From Polyangiaceae bacterium (GTDB taxonomy: Bacteria; Myxococcota_A; Polyangia; Polyangiales; Polyangiaceae), in assembly GCA_009781005.1 (NCBI GenBank), contig WQYX01000025.1:1-53037 (forward strand): DNA of 53,037 nucleotides. The letters run 5' to 3'. Below the pieces are notes generated by a model. It searched no databases, was not told the DNA's origin, and worked only from the letters and a program-made list of their open reading frames with translations. Made by a program: the position numbers and the translations under genes. Below, one piece after another: positions 31,628 through 41,277 of this stretch (within the stretch, counting starts at the first letter, position 1; the number at the start of each line of letters is the position of its first letter).

Positions 31628-34600
31628 TCTCTCCTCCTATTCGGCCGCCCCTCCCACACCTTTTCCCACACCGTCTTGCCTTTCTTTTTTACCTTCTTTT
31701 GTATTTTGATGTATGTAATCGTTTTATTAAATTTGTCGAGTAATCCACGGCCAATCCCCCTTGCACCCGGCTCGTTCGCTTTCGACAAGACACCTTCCGG
31801 AAGCCCAGTTTCTTGCCAGTTAACCGTCTCAATATCTTGATGATGCGAGAGCATGTCCGCGCCCTGCGAGTCAACCGTCATGACCGCCCTATACGACTCG
31901 TTGCCCGGGTTCCAATCTGAACCAGAATTTACCCAGACAGCCTTGCTACTTTCCGTGCCAGTAGAGGTTTTAATAGGAACTAGGCCCTGGTTTTGGTAAA
32001 CCGTGTCTGCCTCGCCCTTACTCATATACCTTGTTACCGTGTCTGGCTGTAGGCCCCATGGATCCACCTGCGTCAGCGGATCTGGCACATAGGCATACAG
32101 ATTCATTCCCCCAAGCAAATCAATCGGATCTGGCGACAGATACCTCCCCGTCTCCGGATCATAATACCGGAAGTGGTTGTAGTGCAGCCCGCTCTCTCTA
32201 TCATACCACTGCCCCAGGAACGGCTGACCCCCCGTCTCCCCATGACGCCGGAAACCCTCTCCCCACGTCCCCTTCTGGTACACATGTTCAAGCTTGCCAT
32301 CGAGGCCAATCTCGTCCGCCGGCGACTCATTCTGGTCCGGCAAGATGAAGTGCACCTTGCCGTCATCTCGCAAGATAGGACACCCGCCACCTGGCTCATG
32401 CACGTAGCTTTCCGCAAGCTTGTCGTTCTTGAGCGTGTGCAAAAGCTCATGACCCATCCACACGAACCGCCAAACGTCTCCCGTCGGGCTCTTCTTCTCG
32501 ATGCGTCGGCCTGAAGCGTCGTACCGGTACTCCCACTTCTTGCCATTCGGCGTGGTGAGCGCAATCAGCTCTCCTCTCGCATTCCAGTCGTACTGATACG
32601 TGTACTTCTCCGTACCATGCGACACTGTCTTGGAGGTGATTTGGCCGTTCGCGTTGTATTGCAACTCCGTCGTGGGCCGCCCAGGACCCGACAGAATCAC
32701 ATTGCGACCGCCTTGCTCATAACCCTGGCTGGTTCGCGTATGCGGAAACCTTTGCGCCACCTGCGCTACCGCGTCAAACGGGGGCTCCCCATACACACGG
32801 CGATCTTGCCGCTCCACTTCGTCCAGCGCCGCTGCCAGCGCCGCACCGTGCTCCGTTGCCGCATGATAGATGCGATTCTGGCAATTGTCATACATGTAAA
32901 AGTCACTGATGCCGTTCTGCCGGACGACACCCGTGAGGTCTCCTCGCGCGTTGTGCATCAAGCGAGTGACTCCTCGCTGTGCGTCTTGGATACTCGAGAG
33001 GAACCCCCGCGCATCAAATCCAAAACGCCGCATCACCTCGGGCGCAATCGGCTTCGCGCCCGGCCTCGTGTCCGGCGTCCGGTGGAATGCCTGCGTCAGA
33101 AGTCGCCCAACAGGGTCGTAACTCTGTTGGAAGTACCCCGCTTCTCCTAACTGCCGGCCTATCTCTCTGCCAAGCGCATCCCGCGTGAACGCTACGTCGA
33201 CATCACCATACTTGATCGATTGGCAATCTCCCCCTGCTGTCCATGCGAAGGAGGCTCCGGGACCATAGGGCGTGGTGCGTGCGATGGGCCTCCCCATCAC
33301 ATCGAACTTGCGCTCGACTCTGACTCCATCCACCTCCTCCGCCACGATGCGCCCCAATCCGTCGCGATGCAGGAGCAGCCTGGAAGATGGCGTCTCGATG
33401 TTCGTGAGAAGCCCCTGCAAGTCATACCCAAACCGCGTCGCCCCATCCGGATTCGTCTGCGTCGAGACAAACCCTCGCGCGTCGTACTCGTACTTGGTCT
33501 TCTGTCCGGCACCATCCACCGTTGCGACGATTCGTCCGCGCTTGTATTCCGCCTTCAGCACCCGACCGTCAAATGTTTTGCGCGAGACCACGCGCATATC
33601 TGCGTCGTATTCGAAAGTATAATCGGCACCATTCGCGTTGATGATCTTGGTCAATTCCCCGGGCTCGGTCCCCCACTCGAGCTGCGTCACCGCTCCCATC
33701 TCGTCCACAAGCCTCACTGGCATCCCGCACGACGAGAGTTCCAGCCGCCGTTCGGCTCCCCCTGGAAGCACAACCCGGATGTTCCTCTCATCATCGCTCA
33801 CACGACGCTCATAGACACGTCCATCTCGGTCCGTCACACGCATCGAGCGGCTATCCTCATCTAGATAGTCGATTTCCAGCGCTTGACCGAGGGGATCCGT
33901 CTCCGTCACAACCCTCCCAAGCGCATCCCGCTCGTACTTCCACGTCTGCCCATCCCAATTCGTCGAAGCTAGAATCCCTCCGTGCTGATCGTAAAGACTC
34001 GACGCCGTCGCCCCCGACGGCGCCGTAACCCTAGCTACTTCCCCATACGACGTGTAATCATATTTCCACGCCGGTTCGTCATTGATTTGGATACTCGTTA
34101 CATTGTGGTCCGCGTCATGGGTAAACTTCACCCGCGTCGCCACCTCGTCCTTGACCAGCTCCTCATACGCTATCAGACGGTGCTCATCGTCATAATGAAA
34201 CTCCGTCTTCGCTCCCCGGGAGGTGCGGATGCACGTCGTTCGACCCAAGTCGTCGAATTCATGGTCAACCGTGGACCCATCCTCCTGGCCAAACTGGATG
34301 GGGCGATCTTCCTTATCAAAGACTTGGCTGGTGGTGTTGCCCGTAGGCGAAACCGCCCTGAGCACCTGCCCTTTGTGATTCCACGTGTAACGCGTCACCT
34401 GCCCATGACTGTTCGTCACGTGCGTCGTGTGACCATTCTTGTCTATCTCAACGCTGCACTCTTCAAACCCGTCCGTCCCCCTCGCATGCACGCACGCGTT
34501 CCCCTGGTAGTGCAAGTCATACGTCGACCCATCGCGGGACTGTTCGTGCGTAATCCGGTTTTCGTCGTCGTACGCGTATTGGACAGCGGAGCCGCGGTTG

Positions 34601-35298
34601 TCAATGACGTCAACGAGGCGGCCGCGAGCGTCGTAACGGTACTCCACGGCGAGGAACGACGTACCGTCCGGAAGGTGCAAAAAGACCCTGGAAACTTGGT
34701 TACCTTGATGGCCTTCATACTGAATTTCGTAGCGGCGCTGCTCGCGGGATTGGGTGACACCCACAACGCGCGACTGCTCGTCGTAATAAAAATCGAGACG
34801 TGCCTTGCTGGTGCGTTCAATGCTCTTCAGCCGATACTGCTCATGCGACCATTCCTCGAAGACGAGGCTGCTCTCGCTCCTGTCCGTGCCGAAGCCAATC
34901 ACCCGCACGTGTCGCTCGTCGATGCGCTGAAGCTCTACGCAGTCGGAAGGGTTGATGAGTTTGCCGGTGACCGCGAAACTGCGCTCCTTCGTCTCCGGGT
35001 CGTAGAAAAAGAATTCTTCGCCGTCCACCTTGGTGTAGATGAATCCGCCCACGCACACCCGAAACTCGATCTGCCAGCTCGCGCGCCAGCCCGGCCCGAA
35101 CGGCAGGTGCTTTTCTTTCGGAACGAGCGTTCGAAGAATGGGTTTCTTCACGAACTTGGAATTGAACGTGCGACCGACGGAGAAGGGGACCACCCCCTCA
35201 ACTTCGTGGTCCACGCGCGTGGCAGAGAGCTCCCCGGTGGCCACATCTATGGGATGGCCTACCGTGACATGCCCCCGCCGCGTTCCAATATTGCTCAT
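31612..35298 (-). CDS. RHS effector with intact C-terminal toxin domain (module 2)
   Basis: About 1228 residues. Start region MSNIGTRRGHVTVGHPIDVA with a DUF6531-like segment, then an extensive YD-repeat cocoon. The core end is YYDPETGRYLSPDPIDLLGG ... DPLTQVDPWGLQ, after which RHS proteins self-cleave. The last 144 residues (31615-32046) are the toxin: VTRYMSKGEADTVYQNQGL, SSKAVWVNSGSD, SYRAVMTVDSQ and a Lys-rich tail. The RYM-led start resembles ADP-ribosyltransferase-like RHS toxins of the TreTu type, a tentative match from memory. The toxin part is AT-rich against a GC-rich core, as expected for a swapped tip. The ATG at 35298 is chosen to match RHS3; 35310 is possible. Confidence 0.92.
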   Translation of the reverse strand: MSNIGTRRGHVTVGHPIDVATGELSATRVDHEVEGVVPFSVGRTFNSKFVKKPILRTLVPKEKHLPFGPGWRASWQIEFRVCVGGFIYTKVDGEEFFFYDPETKERSFAVTGKLINPSDCVELQRIDERHVRVIGFGTDRSESSLVFEEWSHEQYRLKSIERTSKARLDFYYDEQSRVVGVTQSREQRRYEIQYEGHQGNQVSRVFLHLPDGTSFLAVEYRYDARGRLVDVIDNRGSAVQYAYDDENRITHEQSRDGSTYDLHYQGNACVHARGTDGFEECSVEIDKNGHTTHVTNSHGQVTRYTWNHKGQVLRAVSPTGNTTSQVFDKEDRPIQFGQEDGSTVDHEFDDLGRTTCIRTSRGAKTEFHYDDEHRLIAYEELVKDEVATRVKFTHDADHNVTSIQINDEPAWKYDYTSYGEVARVTAPSGATASSLYDQHGGILASTNWDGQTWKYERDALGRVVTETDPLGQALEIDYLDEDSRSMRVTDRDGRVYERRVSDDERNIRVVLPGGAERRLELSSCGMPVRLVDEMGAVTQLEWGTEPGELTKIINANGADYTFEYDADMRVVSRKTFDGRVLKAEYKRGRIVATVDGAGQKTKYEYDARGFVSTQTNPDGATRFGYDLQGLLTNIETPSSRLLLHRDGLGRIVAEEVDGVRVERKFDVMGRPIARTTPYGPGASFAWTAGGDCQSIKYGDVDVAFTRDALGREIGRQLGEAGYFQQSYDPVGRLLTQAFHRTPDTRPGAKPIAPEVMRRFGFDARGFLSSIQDAQRGVTRLMHNARGDLTGVVRQNGISDFYMYDNCQNRIYHAATEHGAALAAALDEVERQDRRVYGEPPFDAVAQVAQRFPHTRTSQGYEQGGRNVILSGPGRPTTELQYNANGQITSKTVSHGTEKYTYQYDWNARGELIALTTPNGKKWEYRYDASGRRIEKKSPTGDVWRFVWMGHELLHTLKNDKLAESYVHEPGGGCPILRDDGKVHFILPDQNESPADEIGLDGKLEHVYQKGTWGEGFRRHGETGGQPFLGQWYDRESGLHYNHFRYYDPETGRYLSPDPIDLLGGMNLYAYVPDPLTQVDPWGLQPDTVTRYMSKGEADTVYQNQGLVPIKTSTGTESSKAVWVNSGSDWNPGNESYRAVMTVDSQGADMLSHHQDIETVNWQETGLPEGVLSKANEPGARGIGRGLLDKFNKTITYIKIQKKVKKKGKTVWEKVWEGRPNRRRECPPK

Positions 35299-35300
35299 CG

Positions 35301-36431
35301 TTACACCCATCTGTGTCTCGGAAGAATGCGCTCGATCACCTCCCGGGCACATGCAATCTCTTCGTCCGTCGTAGACTCGGATACACTCCACCGCGTGGCA
35401 CTTGCCGCCCGCTCTGGCTCTTTGGGATATGCCGCATGCACCACCGGCGACACCTCCTCGCGCACGGCCTGGCACGCCGCCGTATGGCTAATGGCAATCC
35501 CTTCCATGCTCAGCATTTGAATGAGGGATTTCGCTCGAACACCAGGGAAAGATACGTTGAGAATCGTCCCCAGGCGCAGAGACTCCTCGCCATTGAGGAT
35601 CATCTTAGGCTCCACTTCTTGCAGAGCACGTGCGAGCGCGAGAGCCTTCTCCTTCGCTTGCGCAAAGGCGCTCGCTCGAATCTCACCGCGTACTTTGCAC
35701 GCAGCGCCCAGCCCAACGGCCATGAGCCATGGTGGGCTTTCGCTCTCGAGGGGCTGGTCAGACTCTCGTGCACGATAAAATATCTCGCTTGGCACACGAA
35801 GAGCGCCAATGCCCATGGGCGTGCCAAGTTTGGCTCCGGAAATTGCGTAGAATGTCCGGTCGTCGTTGTACGCATCGAGCGGGATCCAAGGTGCTGCCTG
35901 CACGGCATCAAGAACCCGCTGCGCATCCTTCGGCACTTCCTCCAGGGCATCCCCCAAGGACGTGCCAAGTTCATGATTGCAGAGCGACAACGCCACCAGG
36001 CCTGCCGTACGAAGAGCACTGCGATCATCTGGATTGGCCGCCCCACCCGGCAGCGCAAGCCAGCGCACGGAGCGACCCGCACGCGCAGCTCCTTCCACAA
36101 GACGTTGCACGGACGGATGTTCGAGGCGGCTCGATACAATCGTTCCCCCCTCGGACATCCGGGATAGCGCCCGAGCAAATCCGAGCGCGAGAGACGCGCG
36201 GCCGCTGTCCGTAAAAACGACATTGAAGGGCGCCGTGCCAAGATACGTGGCCACCTGCTGACGCGCCGTGTCGAGCGCATATCGTGCTCGCCACCCAATC
36301 GAGTGAAGCGCTCCCGGAGGCCCCCAGGATCCAAGCGCGATCTCGCGCATGCGGTCCAGCACGGCCACCGAAGGTGGAACGAGCGAGGCGTAGTCGAGGT
36401 ACGTCGGGATCTGTGACTTCGTTACATACAT
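35301..36431 (-). CDS. class V aminotransferase-fold PLP enzyme, cysteine desulfurase-like (module 2 cargo)
   Basis: 376 residues of fold-type I PLP enzyme related to NifS/IscS/SufS. Start IPTYLDYASLVPPSVAVLDRM; SSRLEHPSVQRL with the PLP-stacking His; LSLCNHELGTSLGD; the Asp of VLDAVQAAPWIPLDA; and the Schiff-base Lys in ISGAKLGTPMGIGALRV (the usual His before Lys is Ala). The substrate-loop Cys appears to be kept in ISHTAACQAVREEV. So it may be an active desulfurase or a relative with another role. It overlaps the PAAR gene by 10 bases and ends just before the RHS start. Neither other module has it. No NifU, SufE or TusA partner is nearby. Function in secretion is unknown. Confidence 0.85.
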   Translation of the reverse strand: MYVTKSQIPTYLDYASLVPPSVAVLDRMREIALGSWGPPGALHSIGWRARYALDTARQQVATYLGTAPFNVVFTDSGRASLALGFARALSRMSEGGTIVSSRLEHPSVQRLVEGAARAGRSVRWLALPGGAANPDDRSALRTAGLVALSLCNHELGTSLGDALEEVPKDAQRVLDAVQAAPWIPLDAYNDDRTFYAISGAKLGTPMGIGALRVPSEIFYRARESDQPLESESPPWLMAVGLGAACKVRGEIRASAFAQAKEKALALARALQEVEPKMILNGEESLRLGTILNVSFPGVRAKSLIQMLSMEGIAISHTAACQAVREEVSPVVHAAYPKEPERAASATRWSVSESTTDEEIACAREVIERILPRHRWV

Positions 36432-37552
36432 TTGAGACAAAAGAACTTCCCCTTTCCTTTGCCGCCACGGCGCCCGCGCGCGAGTGCAGCACCAAGCTTC
36501 TTGAGGCCTTTGAGAAGATTCATCCAGGTGGGCATAGGAAATCCACCGATCAGGACATTCGGCATGCCAAGAATGATGGCCCCCACGCATGGTGGTGCGC
36601 CTGGATCCTTCCCCATCATGGCGCCCATGGCCATCGCCAACGCACCCATGGCCAGGTCCGCACCCATCATGGCAGCCGCGAGAATCGCCGCGGAAGCTTC
36701 GGCGGCAGCGGAGGCAGCCGCGCCCTGCGCTTCTGCCATGGCCGCCGGATCGTTCGGATCAGCGTCGTCTTCTTTGTCTTGCGCGGCATCTGCCGCCTCT
36801 TGGGTATCGATAATCTTTTTACCGGCTGAAACAATGCCAAGCACCTGGGACGCCTTGCCAGCCACCCCAATGACTTTCTGCGCAGCACCCATTGCTTTGC
36901 TTATCTTGCCCGCGGCCGCCGCAGCCTTGGCTGCACCGGCAACTGCAGGTGGTGGGCCGGGAATGCATTGAAGGGTGATGTCGAGCATGCGCGCGGCGCG
37001 CTGTCCGCCGATGAAGACTTTGCTCGACCCCGTCATGATTTCGAAAACGGGCGTAATCGAGCCGCACGTTGGTCCGATCCCGTAATCCCCGCAGCGCGCT
37101 GCGGGAATTCCGTTGATGAGCACCGAAACGCATCCCGTCATGATGGGGCCGATGCCCGGAAGTGGGATTGGCATGGCCGGCGGATGAGTGTGCAAATGCG
37201 GAATGCCAATCGTCACCATCCCTATCGTTGCTGCCGGAAAGGATGGCAACGCTTTGGCAATGCGATCGGTGGCGCGGGCAAAAGCGTCGTCGAGGAACTT
37301 CGTGGGCATGCTCGCAACGCCGGCCACGGCCCCCACCACCCCACTGGCCTTATCGAGAACACTTGCGTTAGGATTCGAAAGATTCTGAAACGGCGCGGCC
37401 GTTGAATTGACGATGTCCGCGGTCGCATCTTTGACGGCATTGCCCGAGGTGTTGCTCATCAGCGGCTTTGGCGAAGCCGGTGGATTGTCGGGGGGCGCAG
37501 CTTTTTGTTGGGAGACCATGCCAGAAGGATTGGTTGTCGACGGATTTCCCAT
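36422..37552 (-). CDS. PAAR-domain spike-tip protein (module 2)
   Basis: 376 residues. Pro/Asn/Ser-rich N-terminus, then the PAAR domain (about 110-195) with IGIPHLHTHPPAMPIPLPG, VLINGIPAARCGDYGIGPTC and SSKVFIGGQRAARMLD. An Ala/Met-rich hydrophobic segment (about 280-330, including AAILAAAMMGADLAMG) follows. The closing block PCVGAIILGMPNVLIGGFPM looks like a separated last PAAR-type hairpin, and the end is basic with a Cys pair (FFCLKCM). The hydrophobic middle suggests membrane-interacting helices that would need a chaperone. The ATG at 37552 follows the TPR stop by 2 bases; a TTG at 37558 is possible. Confidence 0.88.
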   Translation of the reverse strand: MGNPSTTNPSGMVSQQKAAPPDNPPASPKPLMSNTSGNAVKDATADIVNSTAAPFQNLSNPNASVLDKASGVVGAVAGVASMPTKFLDDAFARATDRIAKALPSFPAATIGMVTIGIPHLHTHPPAMPIPLPGIGPIMTGCVSVLINGIPAARCGDYGIGPTCGSITPVFEIMTGSSKVFIGGQRAARMLDITLQCIPGPPPAVAGAAKAAAAAGKISKAMGAAQKVIGVAGKASQVLGIVSAGKKIIDTQEAADAAQDKEDDADPNDPAAMAEAQGAAASAAAEASAAILAAAMMGADLAMGALAMAMGAMMGKDPGAPPCVGAIILGMPNVLIGGFPMPTWMNLLKGLKKLGAALARGRRGGKGKGKFFCLKCM

Positions 37553-37554
37553 GA

Positions 37555-38811
37555 TCAATTTCCCTTGAGGCGCGCCTGCACAGCGCGAAGCTCTGCGTCA
37601 TAGGTTGCACGAAGATCGTCATGCCCGCCCAATCGACAGATTTCAATCAATCGTGGAAGTACACTTGCAAGTCGCGCGTCGTAGAGAATCTCACGTGCCG
37701 CCTTAGCAGACGCAGACCAACACTCCACCGCGCCGCGAACGTTGCCCTGCGCTTCCCGTGCCAGCCCGCATTTCTCGAGCATATCCGCCTGCACGTACCC
37801 ATTGGCAAGTTTCTCGGCCGCCTTGGCACCCAGCGCATACGCCTTCTCCGCCTCGTCATACGTGCCCAGGGTCATATCCACATCCCCAAGGAGCATGGCT
37901 CCGTTGAGAATGAGCTGTATCGACGGAGCGTCACTCGCAATATCGAGTGACTGAAGGTACTTGTCACGCGCCGCCGGGTACCGCTTGAGACGAGCAAGGA
38001 CATCCCCCACCCCTTGAAGAACCGTGGCCTTCATCTCCAGCACACCGTGTTCGTCATAGTATTGGAAGAGGGTGCCGTACTTGTCGATGGCCGCTTCGTA
38101 CCGCCCAAGGGCCGTGTCGAAGATGGCACATTGCATCAAGGCACTGATTCGTTGCGGCGGACTGAGACTCTTGTTCGCCACGTCTGCGGCCGTAGCATCT
38201 GCCAGCTCGGAGATCGTCAGGCGCGTCGTATAGCCAAAAACGTCCTCCGCCCCCAGTTTACGCAGCGTCTGCTCCACGAGCGGCTCGGCGCGATCGTCGC
38301 GGAGAACCAGCCGGAGCGCGTTCGACCACGGCCGGCGCTCATGAAGGGGGGCGAGCGCTCCAACGATCTGGGCATGCGCATTTCGATCGGAAATCTGCGA
38401 CGGAAGGAGGGAAACCACCATTCGGTGGTCTTCGATGTCAGGCACCCACGAAGTGACATATGCCATGAGATGGCGAAGACGCATCAGCGGAAGGATTTGG
38501 AGATCTTGGCATTCGGCAGGAAGGGACGCGAGCGGCTCTTGCCCTTCGCTCGTGCGCTCTTGGTTCACTTCCTCGATCTGCACGCGCACGTTCTCGACGA
38601 TTGTGTTTACGTACGAGACGAGATCATTCAATGGGGAGACGTCAATCAAATAGACATCCTGTGGCGAGGACTCGTCCATTTGACCAAGCGATTGAACAAC
38701 GAGGGGAAGTTCTTCATCGCTCGTCGTCAGAAGAAGGGCAGCTCGCTCTGTTTCTTCGACAAACGCCTCGAGAACCGTACGAAGCTCCTCAATCGGTCCA
38801 ACAGATTCCAT
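37555..38811 (-). CDS. TPR protein, putative T6SS adaptor/chaperone (module 2)
   Basis: 418 residues and very close to the module 3 copy. The N-terminal alpha/beta domain (about 1-215) includes RAALLLTTSDEELPLVVQSL, DVYLIDVSPLNDLVSYVNTI and MVVSLLPSQISDRNAH; there is no nucleotide-binding loop. The C-terminal TPR-like array (about 225-400) includes ALGRYEAAIDKYGTLFQYYD, VLQGVGDVLARLKRYPAARD and DEAEKAYALGAKAAEKLANG. It lies 7 bases after vgrG2 and directly before PAAR2. Conservation of this gene and its place in all three modules is the main evidence for a loading role. Confidence 0.78.
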   Translation of the reverse strand: MESVGPIEELRTVLEAFVEETERAALLLTTSDEELPLVVQSLGQMDESSPQDVYLIDVSPLNDLVSYVNTIVENVRVQIEEVNQERTSEGQEPLASLPAECQDLQILPLMRLRHLMAYVTSWVPDIEDHRMVVSLLPSQISDRNAHAQIVGALAPLHERRPWSNALRLVLRDDRAEPLVEQTLRKLGAEDVFGYTTRLTISELADATAADVANKSLSPPQRISALMQCAIFDTALGRYEAAIDKYGTLFQYYDEHGVLEMKATVLQGVGDVLARLKRYPAARDKYLQSLDIASDAPSIQLILNGAMLLGDVDMTLGTYDEAEKAYALGAKAAEKLANGYVQADMLEKCGLAREAQGNVRGAVECWSASAKAAREILYDARLASVLPRLIEICRLGGHDDLRATYDAELRAVQARLKGN

Positions 38812-38818
38812 GATGGAC

Positions 38819-41155
38819 TCAATTGATCTTGATGAGTGCGCCGGACAGGTTCATCTCACCGCTGGCCGTTGCATTCACGTTCGAACCATTGAGAATCGCC
38901 GTCGATGGTTCGAGCGTGAGCACCGAAGAGTTGCATGCGAGCTTGATCTGCGTCGAACCCGTCACATCAATGTGTCCGTCGCTCGTGAGCGTGATGTTCG
39001 TGGCTCCGCACTTGAACTCGATTTTGTCGGCAGCCTCGAGCGTGATCGTGCCGTCATTAATCGTGGCGGATGCCTTGGGTGTCCACAGCTTCGCTTTGTT
39101 GTCTGTGAGATCGAGGGTTGCGTTCCCTTGGCGATGAATCGAGATGGACGTCCCCGCCAGCACGTCAATGGTCTCATCCACCTTCTCGACACGCGTCTTC
39201 GAATGGATATTGTGGTCCGTTTTGATGTCGACAAGCCGGTTGCCCACCGAGACGGTGAGCTTGTCGTCGGCCGTTGATATGGTGTGATCGCGACCGTTCT
39301 TGATCGTCACGGACTCGCTGTTGTTGACGGTCTCCGTGCGTTTTTGGGTAACGGTGATGGTCTCGTTGCCTGTGACACTCACGGTCCGATTCGCGCCCAC
39401 GGTGACAGTCTGGTTTGCGCCCACCGTGACCGTTTGATTCGCGCCCACGGTGATGGTCTCGTTGGCACCCACCGTGATCGTTTGATTCGCGCCCACGGTG
39501 GAAGTTTGGTTGGTACCAATCTTCTCATCGTGGTTGTTCAGAATGCGCTCGTTGAGGTCCTTTTGGGCGTGAACGAAGATCTCTTCTTGACCTGCCTTGT
39601 CTTCACAAGAGATTTCATTGTTGCCACTGTTTCCGGGCACGCTGAGGCCACGGTAGAGAACCGCGCGCGTGGCATCGTCAGGGAGCGTTTGCGGCTGCCT
39701 GTTGTCTTCATTGAAGACCGATCCAATCACCATGGGCCGATCCACATCCCCATCAAGGAAGTCGACGAGCACCTCCGCCCCCACGCGGTGCGCCGTGTAC
39801 GCCCCCTGGTTGTGATGCGCCACGGGCGTCATCATGCGCACCCAGCACGAGCTCTTGTCGTTGAGCGGCCCTTCCCGATCCCACGCGAATTGAATTTTGA
39901 TTCGGCCGTATTGGTCGACGTACGGTTGATCCTCGTTGGGACCCACCACGCGCGCCGTGCGCAAGTGCGCGGGCGGCTTCGGGCGCACCTTCGGGCGAAT
40001 AGGAGACTCCGCAGAAACAGCCCAAAACTTGACGGAGACTCCCGTGCCCGACGAGGTGGCACCTTGCTCGAGCGCCGGAGCGTCCGCTCCTTCTCCGCGA
40101 AGTTCCACACGCGTAATCACGTATTTTCGATTGAAGGATTTGTCCGAATGGTCATTGATTTCGAAAACCTTCCCTACCTGCACGCGCAGGCAATTCGTGG
40201 TTCCCGAAAACGTGAAAGCATCCGCGCGCTGCTCTTCGAGCCGAAGTTTCGCACGCGCCTTTCCGCTGCGCGTGGAGCCTTGCACGTCCTCCCCAACACC
40301 AACGCTTTCGCCATCCGGATCGTTGTAGTGTCCGGGGTATTCATAAACCTCCCGCGCGACCAGCGTGCCCATGCCTTCCGGCGTAGACTCATTGCTTGCC
40401 AACATGGCGCGCGTGGGCCGGAGGAAATTGTAGTCGCGATAGGCCACGGACCCCGGGCGAACGCGCCGCTCACGAACAAGGGTGCGGATATGATCCGTGG
40501 TAAGGGCTCCGCCCGCGTCGCGGTAGGCGATGGCCTGCTTTCCGGCAATGGGTTGATACCCGCGCGGATCGTTGACCAGGACAACGGTGGCTTTCTTGTC
40601 GTCCTGTTCGAAATGGAAATGAATCCCTTCCTCCGAAAGGATGCGCAAGAGAAAATCGAAGTCTCTCTCATTGACCTGCGTACAATAATCTCGCTTGAGA
40701 GGCTCGGGAGAGAGTCGCGCCGTCACCTCGATTTGCCACGGCTCGAAAAGCTCCTTCGCAATATCCACCACGGTGACATTCTGAAACACCTGGCATCGCT
40801 GCTTGTGGCATAGCTCCTGAAGCCTCGGCACGATGCGCAGGACGCTTTGCCGCTGATTCTTGCCGGTAGCCACGCCGCTCGGATGAACCTCTTGAACCAT
40901 CCCGTGAACGAAGTAGGTCGCGGACTCGTCCGAGGCGCGCCCGAGCGTCAAGAGCACGTCACGCCCGAGCGCATCATCCAAACCTGCCGCCGTCTCGGCG
41001 CTGTGCCCAACAACAATTTTATAAACGAAATTTTTCGATATCTTTTCAACACCCTTGAAGGACAGAACAACGAGGGCGTTGTCCGACTGCCCATCGATGC
41101 GCAGCGTGGCGCGGATTTCATCAGTGCGACCAAAGAGGGATTCTGCGATATTCAA
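38819..41155 (-). CDS. vgrG: type VI secretion tip protein VgrG (module 2)
   Basis: 778 residues. Same layout as VgrG1: gp27-like hub with QVNERDFDFLLRILSEEGIH, OB-fold with YGRIKIQFAWDREG and HRVGAEVLVDFLDGDVDRPM, then a gp5-like needle of octad repeats (VGANQTITVGANETIT, about six to seven units) and a beta-helical tail with N-G-S and I-x-I endings. TTG start at 41155, with GAGGAT upstream, chosen because it aligns with the GTG of VgrG1 (x-N-x-A-E-S); a GTG at 41182 is possible. Nearly identical to VgrG3 over most of the protein, pointing to a recent tandem duplication of the module. Confidence 0.94.
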   Translation of the reverse strand: MNIAESLFGRTDEIRATLRIDGQSDNALVVLSFKGVEKISKNFVYKIVVGHSAETAAGLDDALGRDVLLTLGRASDESATYFVHGMVQEVHPSGVATGKNQRQSVLRIVPRLQELCHKQRCQVFQNVTVVDIAKELFEPWQIEVTARLSPEPLKRDYCTQVNERDFDFLLRILSEEGIHFHFEQDDKKATVVLVNDPRGYQPIAGKQAIAYRDAGGALTTDHIRTLVRERRVRPGSVAYRDYNFLRPTRAMLASNESTPEGMGTLVAREVYEYPGHYNDPDGESVGVGEDVQGSTRSGKARAKLRLEEQRADAFTFSGTTNCLRVQVGKVFEINDHSDKSFNRKYVITRVELRGEGADAPALEQGATSSGTGVSVKFWAVSAESPIRPKVRPKPPAHLRTARVVGPNEDQPYVDQYGRIKIQFAWDREGPLNDKSSCWVRMMTPVAHHNQGAYTAHRVGAEVLVDFLDGDVDRPMVIGSVFNEDNRQPQTLPDDATRAVLYRGLSVPGNSGNNEISCEDKAGQEEIFVHAQKDLNERILNNHDEKIGTNQTSTVGANQTITVGANETITVGANQTVTVGANQTVTVGANRTVSVTGNETITVTQKRTETVNNSESVTIKNGRDHTISTADDKLTVSVGNRLVDIKTDHNIHSKTRVEKVDETIDVLAGTSISIHRQGNATLDLTDNKAKLWTPKASATINDGTITLEAADKIEFKCGATNITLTSDGHIDVTGSTQIKLACNSSVLTLEPSTAILNGSNVNATASGEMNLSGALIKIN

Positions 41156-41277
41156 GGCGATCCTCGCAACGTGAAACGGCACCCAAGAATGCCGCGGTTC
41201 AGAACGCCGCGCAAGCCTTCGACCATCCAGCGCGCAACAATGACGACGCGTACAAGAATATGATACGCAAGTCATGT
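41156..41277 (-). promoter_or_regulatory. conserved leader upstream of vgrG2
   Basis: About 120 bases directly upstream of vgrG2 are similar to the bases upstream of vgrG3 (50390-50513), including a block around GCGGCGTTCTGAACCGCGGC. The two differ by a 1-base indel and several substitutions that break any shared frame, so it is probably non-coding: promoter plus 5' leader, or simply the edge of the duplicated unit. No clear -35/-10 pair. Bases 41278-41442, up to the RHS3 stop, contain nothing I recognise; no immunity gene is there. Confidence 0.4.

Noticed and set aside
33982..35520. 512-codon + strand open frame opposite RHS2.
   Set aside because: Antisense to well-supported YD repeats; Arg/Val-rich with no family features.
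39284..40813. Long open frame on the + strand antisense to vgrG2 (also 48764-49441 antisense to vgrG3).
   Set aside because: Shadow of the vgrG coding strand: His/Arg-rich, no domain, and the vgrG frame is clearly real.
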